A stretch of 64,000 nucleotides of DNA from Paguma larvata (taxonomy: Eukaryota; Chordata; Mammalia; Carnivora; Viverridae): assembly GCA_030068075.1 (NCBI GenBank), contig CM057831.1:12691370-12755369 (forward strand), given 5' to 3'. Below are positions 20,710 to 32,050 of this stretch, in pieces. Position 1 is the first letter of the stretch, and every line of letters begins with the position of its first letter. Made by a program: the position numbers and the translations under genes. The notes below the pieces were generated by a model. The model saw nothing but the letters and a program-made list of their open reading frames with translations. It was not told the DNA's origin and ran no database searches.

Positions 20710-20885
20710 CGAAGAATTCCTTCATCTGATCTCTGCTCGGGCCCTACAAGCATTTCATCGGTACTGCCACCCCGCAAGGGGGTATCCCCGAGCCCCCAGA
20801 CGCCGAGGCTCGGAGAGGTTAGATGAGCTGTCCGACGCTCTGCAGCCTCACCCGACGCCGCTGGACTCCCGGCCCAGTGCTCTTG
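20710..20885 (-). repeat. MIR, minus strand
   Basis: TTCATCTGATCTCTGCTCGG, then CCAGACGCCGAGGCTCGGAG, AGGTTAGATGAGCTGTCCGA and GGACTCCCGGCCCAGTGCTC follow the complement of MIR ('gaaactgaggcccagagaggttaagtgacttgccca...gattcgaacccag'). Confidence 0.65.
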
Positions 20886-21729
20886 GGCTGCTACTTGTTG
20901 CTTTTTAAGGTGTCTGCTGTTCAGCCCTCTCCCCCGCCCCCCCCCTCCGCCCCATCCCACGCTTCGGTTCATCTTTACATTCTCCGGTGTCTGCTCAACG
21001 CTGCTCAACCCGCTCCCCGTGGGGCCGGCCGGTTGTCCCTGCTGCCACCCCAGGTCTCAGATCTGGCTGGTTCTGTACTCTTAGCACCTAGCTGGCTGCT
21101 CCAGCACCCCGGAAGTCCAGCCGTCCCCACCCACCCCAGGCAAGCTCTTCCTCTTAACTGATCCCTGCGGGGAGAGTTCCTGCTTCTCCCAGTCACGGGT
21201 CTGGACTGCTCGGACCCCTTGGTTCTGTGTCCTTCCGCCTCCCCCCCCCACTCTTGTGCGCCTTATCCCTTCGGCCCTGTGTTCTTTCGGGCACTGCTGG
21301 TGCCTGGCCTGGCCTTTCCTTGCCCGCTGCCGCTGTCCCACTTGGGGCTCGCCCCTGGGTTATGCTGACACAGCCTCCTCCCTGGGCAGCCTGCAGGCTC
21401 CGCTCCCGGGCACCTGCTGCTGCTGCTGCTCCCGCTTTCCTACGAAAGATGGTGTCCGTAACATGTGACCACGTCTCCGGAGCCTCAGCGCCTCCCCCAC
21501 CCCACCCCTAGTGCCCCTGTGGTAGCTCGGAATTCTGGCCCTGCACTTGCTGGCCCCGCTTTGTGCCTCTGGACCTGACCCTCTGCCCACGCTCACACTC
21601 GACGCCCTCACCCTTACCTCCTCCTTTCTGCCCACCCACACTTCCCCAGCCTTCAGGGTGCAGCCTGGGACTCCCTCCCCACACCCCAGCCCCAAAGTCC
21701 CCGCAGCAGGTGGTGGCAGCTTCGGCTGC
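20886..21729. other. C-rich unique DNA
   Basis: No exon, repeat family or RNA recognised. Pyrimidine-rich stretches give Pro/Leu/Ser-rich chance frames. Confidence 0.4.
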
Positions 21730-21870
21730 TAAGGGTCAAGCAGATGTGGCTTCCTGTCCTGGTGCCACTCCCTGAGTGACCTTGGACAAACTGCTTAACC
21801 TCTCTGAGCCTCACTCTCCCCCCCCCCCCCCACTGTGTGATGGTAAAGACGACCCGCCGGTGGGCAGGTG
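21730..21870 (+). repeat. MIR, plus strand, with internal poly-C
   Basis: GAGTGACCTTGGACAAACTG then CTTAACCTCTCTGAGCCTCA match the strongest conserved part of MIR. A 14-base C run has replaced the usual 'gtttcctcatctgtaaaatgg' start. Confidence 0.8.
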
Positions 21871-21879
21871 CTGGTTTCG

Positions 21880-22060
21880 CTCCCAGCTCTGCCTGCTACT
21901 GTGTTTATCCTGTTTGTCCTCCACCCAGAAGGCAAGTCCCTTGAGGGGCCCAGCCTTTGCCTCGTCCCGTTTCCGTCCTTGGCTCCGCGTGGTCTTTCAA
22001 CACCCTTAGATCGGCGCCTTGCTTGGAGTAGGGATGCAAGAAGTAGTGGTTGCTTGGTTG
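21880..22060 (+). repeat. L2-like 3' relic, plus strand
   Basis: CCAGAAGGCAAGTCCCTTGA and GGCGCCTTGCTTGGAGTAGG resemble the 'gtaagctcc..gaggg..agtgcctggcacatag' block of L2, with considerable divergence. Confidence 0.4.
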
Positions 22061-24409
22061 TAACATTGGGTTACATAAAGCAGGGTATGCCTTACCTTGA
22101 ACAAATCCATCGTGGGAAAACAGTGTATGCCACAGTACCAGCCAGTAAATCGTGGAAAGGATGGAGGGAAGCAATTTAACCCCGTACTGACCGCACCCTT
22201 GGTTCATTTCACGGAGTCACCCCAGCTACCTGGTGGGCTAGACGGGAGCACCTCCAGTTTTGCGGATGGGGGAAGGGGGCCCATCGGAGCCTCGAAACCG
22301 CTCGGGGAGTGCCCCAGAGCCGCACCGCGTCATTCCCCTCTACTTGGGCCTAGAAACGGGAGGGAGCAGCCCTTTGGGAAAAGATTCGAGGCAGGTGTTC
22401 TTCGAATGGCTCGACAGTTCAGTCGTTTCTGCACCTCCGCGAGGCATGGCTCAGGGAAGCGGGTTCGGGGTTTGGGTGGGGAGCACAGGCGGGCGCTTGG
22501 GCCCCCACGGTAGCTGGCGGCCGGATGGGGCTGGAGCTCAGTGAGGAGGAGGAAGGACTTAGCGGGCAGGCAGAGTGGGGTCCGGGGACTGTCCTGAGGG
22601 CTGGGTGGTGGCCGGGCCGGGGACCAGGGGCCTGGCTGGGCAGGGGCAGGGCAGAACTAACTCAGAGCTAACTCAACCTGGAGAGCCAGAGAGAAGAGGT
22701 TCGGGTTGGCACATCGGGTTTTGGGCGGCGCGGAGGAGCCCGGGCAGAGGGGTGAGGGGCCACATCAGGGGTCGGGGACTCCACGGGGGTGACGGCGGGA
22801 GAGGGGTGTGTTTGAGTGGCATTTCCCAACCACGGCAGACCGCGCGGACAGATTGGGAACAGCAGATGAGGGAGCGGCAAGTGTCGCAGAGAACTTTGAG
22901 ATTTCCAGCCCGGGAGGCTCGGGAGCTGGTGACGCCGTCAGAAATAGGGAAGCCAGAAGGGGAAGCCGGCCTGCGGGAGAGCCGAGGAGTGTGTTCCCAG
23001 ACCTGCTGTGAGGCGGGCGGCGGGAGCATTTGGGGATGGAGCCTGGGTGGCCCGGGGACTCTGAGCAGTCTTGTGCAAGGCGGGTGCCTCCCACCTGGCA
23101 CCGGGCTGCTGGGCTGGAAGTGACTCCCTCCGGGGGGCCCGAGCCCAGCTCCACTCTGAGCGTGGGTCACAGGAGTCCATCCCCAGTGCCTGGCAGCGGG
23201 CAGGTGCCATGTCTATATTTGTCTTATTTAAGCGGCCCCAAGTCCCGTTTCACAAATATTTGTTCTGGAGAGAAATGCCCGGTGGAACGTGGTGGGTGAG
23301 GAGGGGAGAGGAGGGCTGGGTGGTCTCCCGGGGCTCCCTCTTGCTGCCTCAGTTTACTCTTTGCAATCTCAGGCACATAACACGCCTGATGTCACGGAGC
23401 ACCTGACTCAGGGCGATCAGCCTGCGAGGGCTCCCTGGAGGGGGGCGGTGCAGGAGGGCAAGACCCCCAGGACGGGGCCGGGGGGGGGGGGGGGCGGGGG
23501 AGGTCACAGCCGGCCGCTCGGGAGGGTGGCTGCGGAGTAAACACACGTTTAGAATGGGCGTTTAAAGGGCCAGAGTTAAAGAGGAGGATTTCATAGAATG
23601 AGAAATCAATTGCCCAGAGGAGGCTAAGGTGCGGAAGTGAGAGGCTGCCTACCAGGGACCCTTAATGAAAAAGAAAGATTTTAAGAAGCCGCGGAGGCTG
23701 GCAGCACGTGTCGGGGCGGCCGGGGTGGTCGCCGCTCTGCGGCCCGGAGGCTCCGGAGCAGGGAGACGGGGGTTCGGGGGTGGACAGCGCTGCCCTCCCC
23801 TCTTGGGGGCTGCTCTCCGCTGCTCTCGGTCTTTCTGGGTGGCCTGAGCGGGACTCCCTTGTCCCTGTGCCAGAGGCTGGGCGGTACGTTGGCCGGCCAC
23901 ACCTGGCTCAGATCGCACGGGGTTCGAATCCCGGCCCTTCTGGCTGCAGCAGCGCGCTGTTGGGCGGGGAGCTCGGGAGCCTGAGAGCAACCAAGGTACA
24001 AGTCAGCAGGCGCCCTGAAGGCCGGCGAGTGGTTGCGGTCCTTGCTGTGAAAGTGCCATCACGCTTCCATCGCTACGGAGTTTCTCATGGCCCCGGTTCG
24101 GCTCATAAGCCGCCACAGAACAATGTCCCCGGCAAGGCTGGTGACGGGATGAGAGATGGGGTGTGGCCCTCTGGGGCTCCTTTTGGTTAAGTCACTTGGT
24201 CCAAGTTCTAAGGTGGGGAGCGATGGAGCTGGGGGGGGCGGTCAGCCCAGGGCTCCAGGCTCCCCAGCCTGCGTCCTTTGCAGGGGGCTCTGTGGCCCTC
24301 CACACCGGAGCAAGAGGGCAGGCAAAGAGAGACATCAGTAAACCATTTGGTTCATCCTGGCATCCAGACCAAATCGGACTGGCATTAACCAGGGGAGCGA
24401 TCTTAATTC
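22061..24409. other. GC-rich unique DNA, no gene recognised
   Basis: About 2.3 kb without SINEs. A MIR-like 5' fragment with GGGGTTCGAATCCCGG lies near 23890-23980. A long G run (23479-23493) followed by CGGGGGAGG makes a potential G-quadruplex. The 182-codon plus-strand frame at 22575-23123 is Gly/Arg-rich without recognisable domains. Confidence 0.4.
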
Positions 24410-24538
24410 TCTAAGGCTCTTAGATTGTGAGCTCCTCGGGGGCGAGGATACGGCCTCTGTGTTTGTCACTAGCAGCAGGCTCGAGTAGTGGGGACCGAGT
24501 TTGGTACGTGGACAGGTTATTGACAGCAGCAACACCGT
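24410..24538 (+). repeat. L2 3' end, plus strand
   Basis: CTTAGATTGTGAGCTCCTCG then GGGGCGAGGATACGGCCTCT match L2 'agactgtgagctccttgagggcagggacc'. The downstream part is diverged. Confidence 0.65.
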
Positions 24539-24539
24539 G

Positions 24540-24960
24540 GCAATAGTAGTAGGTGTTTTTCAGATGCCTGTTATGTATCAAGCACAACGCAGAGTGCTTT
24601 TCATATCTTCATTCATCCTCTCAATAACTTTAACCTTGAAGATACTCTTTATGGTACCATTATTATTTTAGGTACTATTTAGGGTACTGTTATACCTGTT
24701 TTTTAGGTGAGGAGGCTGAGATTCGGTGTAGGCGATTAATTAGCCCAAAGTCCCATAGCCAGTAAGAAGCAGAGTTGGAATTTGTGCCCAGGTGGTCTGA
24801 TTAAAAAATATTTTTTTTTATTATTAAGTAAACTTTACCCCCAACGTGGGGCTCAAACTCACAACCCGGAGATCAAGAGTTGCATGTTTTACCGACGGAG
24901 CCAGCCAGGCGCCCCTCGGGTGGTCTGATTTCAAACTAGGTGTCAGAAGTTTCCTGGCGC
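24540..24960 (-). repeat. MIR, minus strand, split by an older-type SINE
   Basis: TTATGTATCAAGCACAACGC, TAGGTGAGGAGGCTGAGATT, GCCCAAAGTCCCATAGCCAG and GTTGGAATTTGTGCCCAGGT follow MIR in reverse. The 24640-24710 part has imperfect internal copies of GGTAC(C/T)ATT. It is interrupted at 24803-24918 by a SINE. Confidence 0.85.
24803..24918 (-). mobile_element. Short older-type CAN-SINE, minus strand, inside MIR
   Basis: About 116 bases without the CT-rich felid body: a T-rich tail, TTTACCCCCAACGTGGGGCT, CAAACTCACAACCCGGAGAT, AAGAGTTGCATG and a terminal GCCAGGCGCCCC. Perfect 12-base duplications GGTGGTCTGATT lie at 24791-24802 and 24919-24930. The sequence type matches the older host SINE at 9494. 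Confidence 0.92.
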
Positions 24961-26354
24961 TGGTGTGGGTGCACGCATGTGTACTTAAACACACTGGTTC
25001 TCACGTGACCTCCTGGAATCCCCTGTGGCTGCCTCACCGTCCTGTCCCTTGTCTCGTAGGCACGGAGGCCAGCACGGGGGTGGCATGGATCTTCCGCACG
25101 CTCCGATGCTGTGCTTACCTTTCCTCGGCCTGATTTCTTTGACCGCCAGGTGAGAGTCCCTGGCAATATTGGGGAACCGATTCGTGACTGCCCTCATCAG
25201 AGCTCCTGAGTGGGCCCGAGTCATGTGTCAGTCTTTTCTGTCCAGGCGAGGGCCCTGGGGTGGAAGCCGGAACAAGGCAGCGCCATGAACCGTCGAAGAG
25301 ACTCTCTCGTGAGATGAAGAGTTGGAGTATTGCTGGAGCTCAGGCGACACTTGGCGCCTCGAGGTCACGGCCGCCCCACCCTGCCCTGCACCAACCGGGA
25401 CCGGTTTACCAGCCTGCCCCTTTAGGGCCCTGGCGCCCAGCTGGCTGGCGTGGCCACCCGCGTCGTCAGGGGGGAGGTCGCGCTGGGGTCTCGGACTCTC
25501 AGAGACATGACGGGGCAGGTGTCTCTGGAAGAAATCTGCTGAGCACACCTGTCACACTTGCGTTGGGGACCCTCCAGTACCTAGTTTAGTTCATAAGATC
25601 ATGGTAGAAGAACGTCCCTGCAAGATCGAGACAGGGTAGGAATTCGGGCTTCTCTTTCTGGAGGCAGCTACCGTGCTCAGAGGCAGAGAAGACCAGAGGG
25701 GGCTCAGGGAGGGCCCCGGGGCGTCATTTCCTGGGGGCGGTGGCAGGGCTCCTCCCCAGCTGCTCCCTGCTCCCGAGCTCCCGTCAGACCACCAGCCCTT
25801 GTGCCAAAGCCGCCGGTGCCGCTTCCTCTCGGGGACCCCACAGTCACAGGCTTACGGCATTCTTGGTGACTTCTGCCCCCGCCCCAGGCATCTCTCCCAG
25901 AGGGAGACGGGCAGCTAGGAATTCGCGTCCCAGACTCTCTGAATTTCAGCAACTGAAAACCAGCGTTCATTTGGTGGGGGAGGTCGGATCAGTTTCCAGG
26001 ACTCCTGCCCCCTGCGCGGGGCTCCGTCTGCGCACCCGGCGCCTTCCGGAGGTCACCCATGCTCCGCGCGGCCGGCGGAGGCAGTGGTCCTCAGGCGCCC
26101 CCCGCTCTCCCCACGGCTGAGACTATGACACAGCATCGAGCGGCATTTGTCCAGAAGCGTCTATCCCCCTGCCGGGAGAACTGAAGCCCAGGGCGACGAA
26201 AAAGAGAATCTTGTCCCTGGAAGGAACTTGATCCTACCCGCTGCCCTCCTCTCGTCCGCAGACGGGACGTCCACCGGCTAGTTACCCGGCCTCGCTGCCC
26301 CCTTTCCCTCCTGTTCCCCCTCCTCCTCCCCGTCTTCTGGAAGCTGACATCACT
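24961..26354. other. Unique GC-rich DNA, no gene recognised
   Basis: No exon with acceptable splice signals and codon character found. CTCGTAG|GCAC near 25059 is acceptor-like but the following frame is short and featureless. Confidence 0.4.
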
Positions 26355-26530
26355 GAGCACGATTATGTTCTAGATGCTTTCTGGGTACTACGTTGACCTA
26401 CCATCAAGCGACCCTATGAGGGAACTGAGGCCCGGAGCGGTGCTCCAGCTTGCTCACGGTGATATTCCGTGAGCGGTGGAGCCGGGGCGTAGATTCGGCT
26501 GTCGGGGCCATGCTCTCGACCACCGGCGGG
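26355..26530 (-). repeat. MIR, minus strand
   Basis: TTATGTTCTAGATGCTTTCT, CCCTATGAGGGAACTGAGGC, CCGGAGCGGTGCTCCAGCTT and GAGCCGGGGCGTAGATTCGG align in order with reverse MIR. Confidence 0.72.
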
Positions 26531-27899
26531 GCAGCTGGGAACGAAGGAGCGCGTGAGAACACCCAGCCTGCAGTCTGGCATACAGAAGGTGCTCGGGAAA
26601 TGCCAGCGAGTTTCTTCAGAATATACCAGAAGGCTTTACCTGAGCCTGAGCCAACTCTGCTTCCCGTGGGTCCTTGTTCTGCACCCCCCCTGGGAACCCC
26701 AGAAGGCGCTTCTCCCCGCCTCCTGTTCCCGGCCTCGGGCTGTGAAGACACCTCATGAGCAGGAAGCAAAGCCACGATTCGGTCTCGTCCTCGCTGCATT
26801 TCTTTCCAAGACTCTTGTCCCCAAACGGAGTCCCCTGGCTGGGGAGAAGATGGCGTGGGGGGAGCTCAGGGAAAGGTCCAAGGCCGCGGCTCGTGGGCGG
26901 GTGGCTGCCTGACCTTCGGCCGCAGGGCTCCGGGGGTGGTTGCCACGCATCCATTCCCAGTGCACGTTTCCTGCGGGGTCCGGCGTGCAGAGCGGCACTG
27001 GCCGGGCGCGCCCCGGGGCCGGGCCCTGACATGACGCGTGCACGGGTGCCTTCTGAATCTGTCTGCTGCTACGCTGGGCCTTGGGTCCTGGGGACAGGTG
27101 GCCGAGGCCCGAGGTGGCCCCCTGCTCCTTCGAGCTCCTGCGAGGCTCGGTGATGCTGCAGGGACCCAGCCCCCCCTCCCCGAGAGGGCCCCAAACTTCA
27201 GAGGACCTGGTCCTACGGAGTGGGCAGTTGGGTGGAGAAAGCTCACGAGTTTATGTGAGCTAAAATAGCACCGTCCCATTTTCCTTCGAAAAGTCAGAGT
27301 CCGGCCGGAGTCCAGAGGAAATAGGCTGGAACGTGCCAGATCTGTTCGGTGGGGTGCCGACTGGAAGTAGCAAGGCCACCGGGCTATGCGGGTAGCGGAG
27401 AGTCAGCCGAGAAAGTGCGTTTCCGTCAGCACGAGCCTGGCTGGCCGTCTCTCTTCCCCCTCTTCTCCTCTTCGGGGACGGGGTCAGCCGAGGGGGATAC
27501 TCCACTTGGGGCCCCGGGAGTTGGGATGGAGCCGACCTTTGTCCCATGGTCCTAACCCGAAAAACCCGCTGCTGCTCTTGTTGCGTCTTGTCGCGTCCAC
27601 GGAGCCCCAGTCCGGCACCGTAGGGGTCATTAGTTCCATCTGACCCAGCAGAGAAGGGGTGCTCCGGGAGCCGGAGTGACTTGCTGGTGCAGGGTCATGC
27701 AGCTGAACCATAGCCCTGCCCTTTCTGGGTATCCGTGGCTTCTCCATGGTGGCCTGTGCTTCTCCAAGGAGCCAGTAGGTGTCTCTGTTCAGCCTCCAGC
27801 CCCCAGCAGGGAAAGAACTTGGAGCAGCTCGCTTGGGGGAGGGTCAGGCCACACTCTGATGCCTCCAGGAGGTCAGCAGGGGTCATGGTCTGTCTGCCC
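26531..27899. other. GC-rich unique DNA, no gene recognised
   Basis: Overlapping frames in all six phases (for example 26616-27043 minus, 26755-27153 plus) indicate compositional open reading. No protein family is recognised. Confidence 0.4.
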
Positions 27900-28025
27900 C
27901 AGGAGACACGAGCTCCACTGGCCCAGGGCCTGGGTCTGTTTCTCAGCATTGCATCCCCAATAACTAGGACAGTCCCAGCATATAGTAGGTGCTCAATAAA
28001 TATTTGCAGAGTGGATGGCTGCTTT
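27900..28025 (+). repeat. L2 3' end, plus strand
   Basis: GCATTGCATCCCCAATAACT, AGTCCCAGCATATAGTAGGT and GCTCAATAAATATTTGCAGA are the terminal L2 motif with little decay. Confidence 0.85.
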
Positions 28026-28221
28026 TGTGAGCGCCTTGTCTGCAGAAGCCATGGATGGGGCAGCCCCAGGCTAGTAATGAGCATTAGTTCTGGAAAGCTG
28101 GGATAGGCTGCTTCAACTCAGACGTGTTCAGTTGTGAGGACCTCAAAAGACATTTTCTCCTCAGATCGTGGGGTTAGCGTGACCTGTAGCGAACAGAACC
28201 AGGACAAAGAGCAACCGTGGG

Positions 28222-28435
28222 GGTCGCCCGGGTGGCTCAGTTGGTTGAGTGCCCAGCTTCGGCTCAGGTCACGATCTCGTGGTTTGTGGGTTCGAGCCCC
28301 GCGTCGGGCTCTGTGCTGACAGCTCGGAGCCTGGAGCCTGCTTCAGATTCTGTGTCTCCCTCTCTCTCTCTGCCCCTCCCCTGCTCATGCTCTTTCAGTC
28401 TCTCTTTCAAAAATAAACATTAAAAAAAAAAAAAA
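28222..28435 (+). mobile_element. CAN-SINE, plus strand
   Basis: A complete copy with perfect 12-base target-site duplications AGCAACCGTGGG (28210-28221 and 28436-28447). It has a clean CT body, AAAAATAAACATT and a 15-base A run. The intact tail and duplications suggest a relatively young insertion. Confidence 0.96.
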
Positions 28436-28447
28436 AGCAACCGTGGG

Positions 28448-29234
28448 TCTCTCTGGACCTTGGTCCTGAGCACTTCATGCCATCCCCCAACCCAGCTGAG
28501 CCTGGCATGAAGGGTTGGGGGGACTGGACAGAGCACATGCACGGATGAGGGGCTTGACTTCTAGATCAGAGTGGGGGGCTCTGGGAGCAGAGGCCTGAGC
28601 CCCATGGATGCTACTTCAGACACAGGGTGAGCTGGGACCGTGTGCACCCTCGACTTCCATTACTTCGTAGCGGAGTTAGTGGTGTCAGAGGGCAGCATGC
28701 AGGGGCGGGGCGGGGCGAGGAAAAGCCTGCCCTTGTGTGGGGGCCATGAAGAGGGACCCGGGAGGTAGGGGAAGAGAGGAGGCCCTGTTTGCTGTCTCAC
28801 CCCCTGGACTCCGGGGCACGGTCAGAAGCTGCGTGTGGACGCAGAGGCTCAGTGGCTCCGGCCACCTGCTGCTGGCTGTGGTCAGCCGTGTCAGCCTGGG
28901 GCCCTGCTCCAACTCTCTGCTTCTCCCTGGCCGCGGCCCTCCCCAGCTTCCGGCCAGCCCCGTCCATCCCGGGCAGGGTGTGGGATGAGCCCCAGAAACA
29001 GGCTCTGCTCTCTGGGAGTCGTGCCCCCTAGAGACGTGGGGAGAAGAGACTGGCAGAGGCATCGCGCAGACCCATGGCGGGCAGCACCCACCCACGGGCC
29101 CGGCAGGTCCGTGCCTGGGTTAGCCGTGCGTCGAGACCCAGTGTCTGGGTTGAAACGCTCAGAGCAGGACAGGCCGGTGACTCTCCCCGGAGCAATCCAC
29201 AGAAGCCTCTTAGAGAGGGGGACTTCCCGGCGAC
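28448..29234. other. GC-rich unique DNA, no gene recognised
   Basis: Chance frames only. No repeat assigned. Confidence 0.4.
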
Positions 29235-29440
29235 ACGAGTCCCTCTGTCTACTTACTGCGTAGCCTTGGTCATCTCCGTTACGGTATCCGGAGCCTCTGC
29301 TCAGCAACAAAATGGGGACAATAAAGAGCCTATTTCCCTAGGGCTGGGGGAAGAGCGAGTCAGGTAGCATCTATGAACGGGCATCTGAAATCATAAGGTG
29401 CTTTCAGCACATACTGTGTGACTTTGTTTACATAAGAGTC
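29235..29440 (+). repeat. MIR, plus strand
   Basis: CTACTTACTGCGTAGCCTTG, CAACAAAATGGGGACAATAA and the GCATCTGAAATCATAAGGTG region follow MIR. Moderately diverged. Confidence 0.6.
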
Positions 29441-29645
29441 AAGAACAGGCAGGTAAGCCTTGGGAACGGAACTCAGGATAGTACTTACCCTGGAAGGGGG
29501 CGCAGGGGGCCCTCTGGAGCACGGGGACTGCTCTGTGTCTTGACGTGAGAACTGATTGTATTGGAAATTCACAGAGCACCACATGTCTGTGTGCCTTTCT
29601 GTATATACGTTATACTTCCATTTTATTTTGTTTTGTTTTCTTACA

Positions 29646-29836
29646 AAATTTTTTTTAATGTTTCTTTTCAAGAGAGAGTGTGAGCAGGGGAGGGGCAGAG
29701 AGAGAGGGAGACCCAGAATCCGCAGCAGCAGGCTCCAGGCTCTGAGCTGTCAGCGCAGAGCCCGACGTGGGGCTCGAACCCACGAACCACGAGATCATGT
29801 CTCGAGCTGAAGTTGGGCGCTTAACCGACTGAGCCA
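29646..29836 (-). mobile_element. CAN-SINE, minus strand, lacking its 5' terminus
   Basis: T-rich tail, CAAGAGAGAGTGTGAGCAGG body and tRNA-like head complement. The sequence stops at CGACTGAGCCA, without the usual CCCAGGCGCC, so about 10 bases of the SINE 5' end are missing. Confidence 0.92.
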
Positions 29837-29924
29837 AGTGTATGAGGCGTATACTTCCGTTTTAAAAGTTTTTAAAAGTGGTCGTAACGGCTAAGGTCTG
29901 GTCACGGGACAGGATGTCAGTGCT

Positions 29925-30080
29925 GCTCATTTCGTTTGCATTTTCTCCCTGAACCCTTACAACAAACCCCCTTTTCCCAGCGGGGAGACCGAGGCTCGGA
30001 GAGGTGACATAAATTGCCCCATGTCCCCCAGCCAGCCCGTGGCGGAGGCAGGTGCTCAGGCCAGGGGCGACTCCAGGGCC
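29925..30080 (-). repeat. MIR fragment, minus strand
   Basis: TTTTCCCAGCGGGGAGACCG, AGGCTCGGAGAGGTGACATA and TGCCCCATGTCCCCCAGCCA match reverse MIR ('gaaactgaggcccagagaggttaagtgacttgcc'). Confidence 0.68.
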
Positions 30081-31059
30081 GGCGCTCTCGGCGGAGCGTG
30101 AAGGACGGAAGCGTTGCCCTGACCCCCTCCTCCCCTGACCGGGGGCGAGCCTCCGGCCGGGCCAGGCCCCTGCTGGGCCCGGCACCTTGCGGCAGCGGAA
30201 TGTGCAGAACAGCCGCCGTGGCCGGTCCCCATCTGGAGACGGCTCTAGAAAGCAAGTACGTGGGAAGCAGGAGCCAGAAGGGGCACACGATTGTCTGGAG
30301 AGGAGCAAGCCGTGCGGAGCTCGGGGCGAGGGGCGAGGGTCTGCGGGGACGGGAGGGGGCGGCGTGGAGGTTCCGGGGGACACGGTGCTGTGCGGTTGGA
30401 GCCCTCCAGGGCGGATCCCTGCCAGGTGAGCGGGGAGAGCACACGCCGTCTCCCAGCAGGCCTCGAAGGGAGGAGGGAGCTGCCCTTGTTAATGGGTCCG
30501 CGCCTTCGCGGAGACCGTCCTGCTCCGCGGGGCCCACGCTGGCACCTTCCAGTGGGCGGGGGGCAGGGAGGAAGCCGGGAAGCTGGGCGCTTTTGTTGCC
30601 GGTCTGATTTGGCTAAGGAAGTCAGCCTAACTCAGGCGAAGCCACCCTGACGTGTGGCCTTGTCCACTGGGAGAGAGGTGGCATTGTGTTCCCGCTTATA
30701 CGCAACTGGCAAAGCAGATAAAGCCTCATTGTCGTCCCAAGGTTTCCAATCAGGTGGTGAAAAAGACAGCCTGGTGGCCTCATTCAAGGAGCCGGAGGGC
30801 AGACAGCTTCTTTACCAGAGGGGCCCGCTCACCTCCTCTGGGGGGCCCGCCCGGATTTAACCCCTTCAGCCCTTTCCCGTTACATCCCAGCCCTCGGCAA
30901 GGACTATCCACTGTGACTAGAGAAAATACATTACCAAGTTCTGGTTGTTATGATTTGCTTTGTCTTCAGTCTGTCTCCAGTGCATTGATCCTGTTACCCC
31001 GTTTGACTGGAGGCTGGCCGAGGACTCTTCCTTTGAGCCCGTCTTGGGGATTCCATCTA
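30081..31059. other. GC-rich unique DNA, no gene recognised
   Basis: Overlapping frames at 30014-30650 are Arg/Gly/Ser-rich and compositional. No repeat assigned. Confidence 0.4.
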
Positions 31060-31445
31060 CTTAGCAGGTGCCCATCTCCACTGCTCACTGGCTGTCCAGC
31101 GTAGCTTTGGCTCACTGCCCCGGGATGTTTGCATGTGCTGTGCACCCTGCTCGGAAACCTTTCCTCTACCTCCTTCCCTTCTCTTGCTTCACTCCTTTAC
31201 ATGGATTCCTCTTCCTGGCAGCCCTTTTCCTGCTGCCTCCTCCAGCCCGAATGAGGCCCCTCTGGTGTGTTCCGCAGCCTCCAGCACCCCTCCCTTCGGA
31301 GTCTCCCTGACTGGGCTCTGAGCTCTGGGGAGCCAGGGACTGGATTGGGCTGTCGCGGCCACTTCTGTGCCACCTGCTGTAACACAGGGCCCGGCCCACG
31401 GGAGCACCTCGCTGAATGTCTGTTGAAAGAGGTGAGACGGTGGGG
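31060..31445 (+). repeat. L2 3' region, plus strand
   Basis: TTTGCATGTGCTGTGCACCC then TGCTCGGAAACCTTTCCTCT match the L2 block 'tttgcacttgctgttccctctgcctggaa'. ACACAGGGCCCGGCCCACGG and GAATGTCTGTTGAAAGAGGT match the 3' end. Confidence 0.72.
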
Positions 31446-31884
31446 CACCCGGGAGGGGAGCAAGGTTCCAGAGCTGCTGCTTTGGGAGCCCAGTCGCTGT
31501 GCCTGTCTGCGTTGGAAGGGTCTCCTCCCAGCTGCGTCTGAGCCCCCACAACAGCTGCTGCTAGAGGCAGGGGTCGAAAGCCCAGCCTGGGCACCAGTGA
31601 CCGCGTCTTTTTTTGCCCAATACCGAGTTTCCGGCAGCCGCGCACTGGTGTGTGTTCTGCAGCCTAACAGCGTTCCGCAAATGTGCCCGGGTAGCGAATG
31701 CGTAACACCCCTGCAGGGAGTGGGGAGGGGGCCAGGAAGGGGGCTGGCCGTCATTTATCCTTCCACGGAACCGGGTGAGGGTGGTATCAGGCATCGTACA
31801 GTTCTTGGTAGAGAGAAGCCTTCCACCCCATGTCCCCCGTCAGCCCACACCCCACTACGTGCGTGTTTGCCTTCCGGTGCTTTC

Positions 31885-32050
31885 ATATTTCATATCCAAC
31901 TTCTCCATTTAATACTCCCAGCAACCCTGGGAGGTGAGTGTTACTGACCCATTTCACAGATGAGGGAGCGGAAGGTCAGAGTGGTTATGCAGCCATGTTT
32001 GCACCGCGTCCCTCGCTGGTGAGCCAGTTCTAGCAGAGCAGCCCCACCAT
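31885..32050 (-). repeat. MIR, minus strand
   Basis: AATACTCCCAGCAACCCTGG, GAGGTGAGTGTTACTGACCC and CACAGATGAGGGAGCGGAAG are reverse MIR ('cctcacaacaaccctatgaggtaggtac...cagatgaggaaactgag'). Confidence 0.78.

Noticed and set aside
23905..23945. tRNA-like B box GGGGTTCGAATCCCGG
   Set aside because: No cloverleaf can be formed around it, and the context resembles the tRNA-derived head of MIR.
25040..25140. Possible internal exon after the acceptor-like CTCGTAG at 25059
   Set aside because: The polypyrimidine tract is short, no donor follows at a plausible distance, and the translation is not recognisable.
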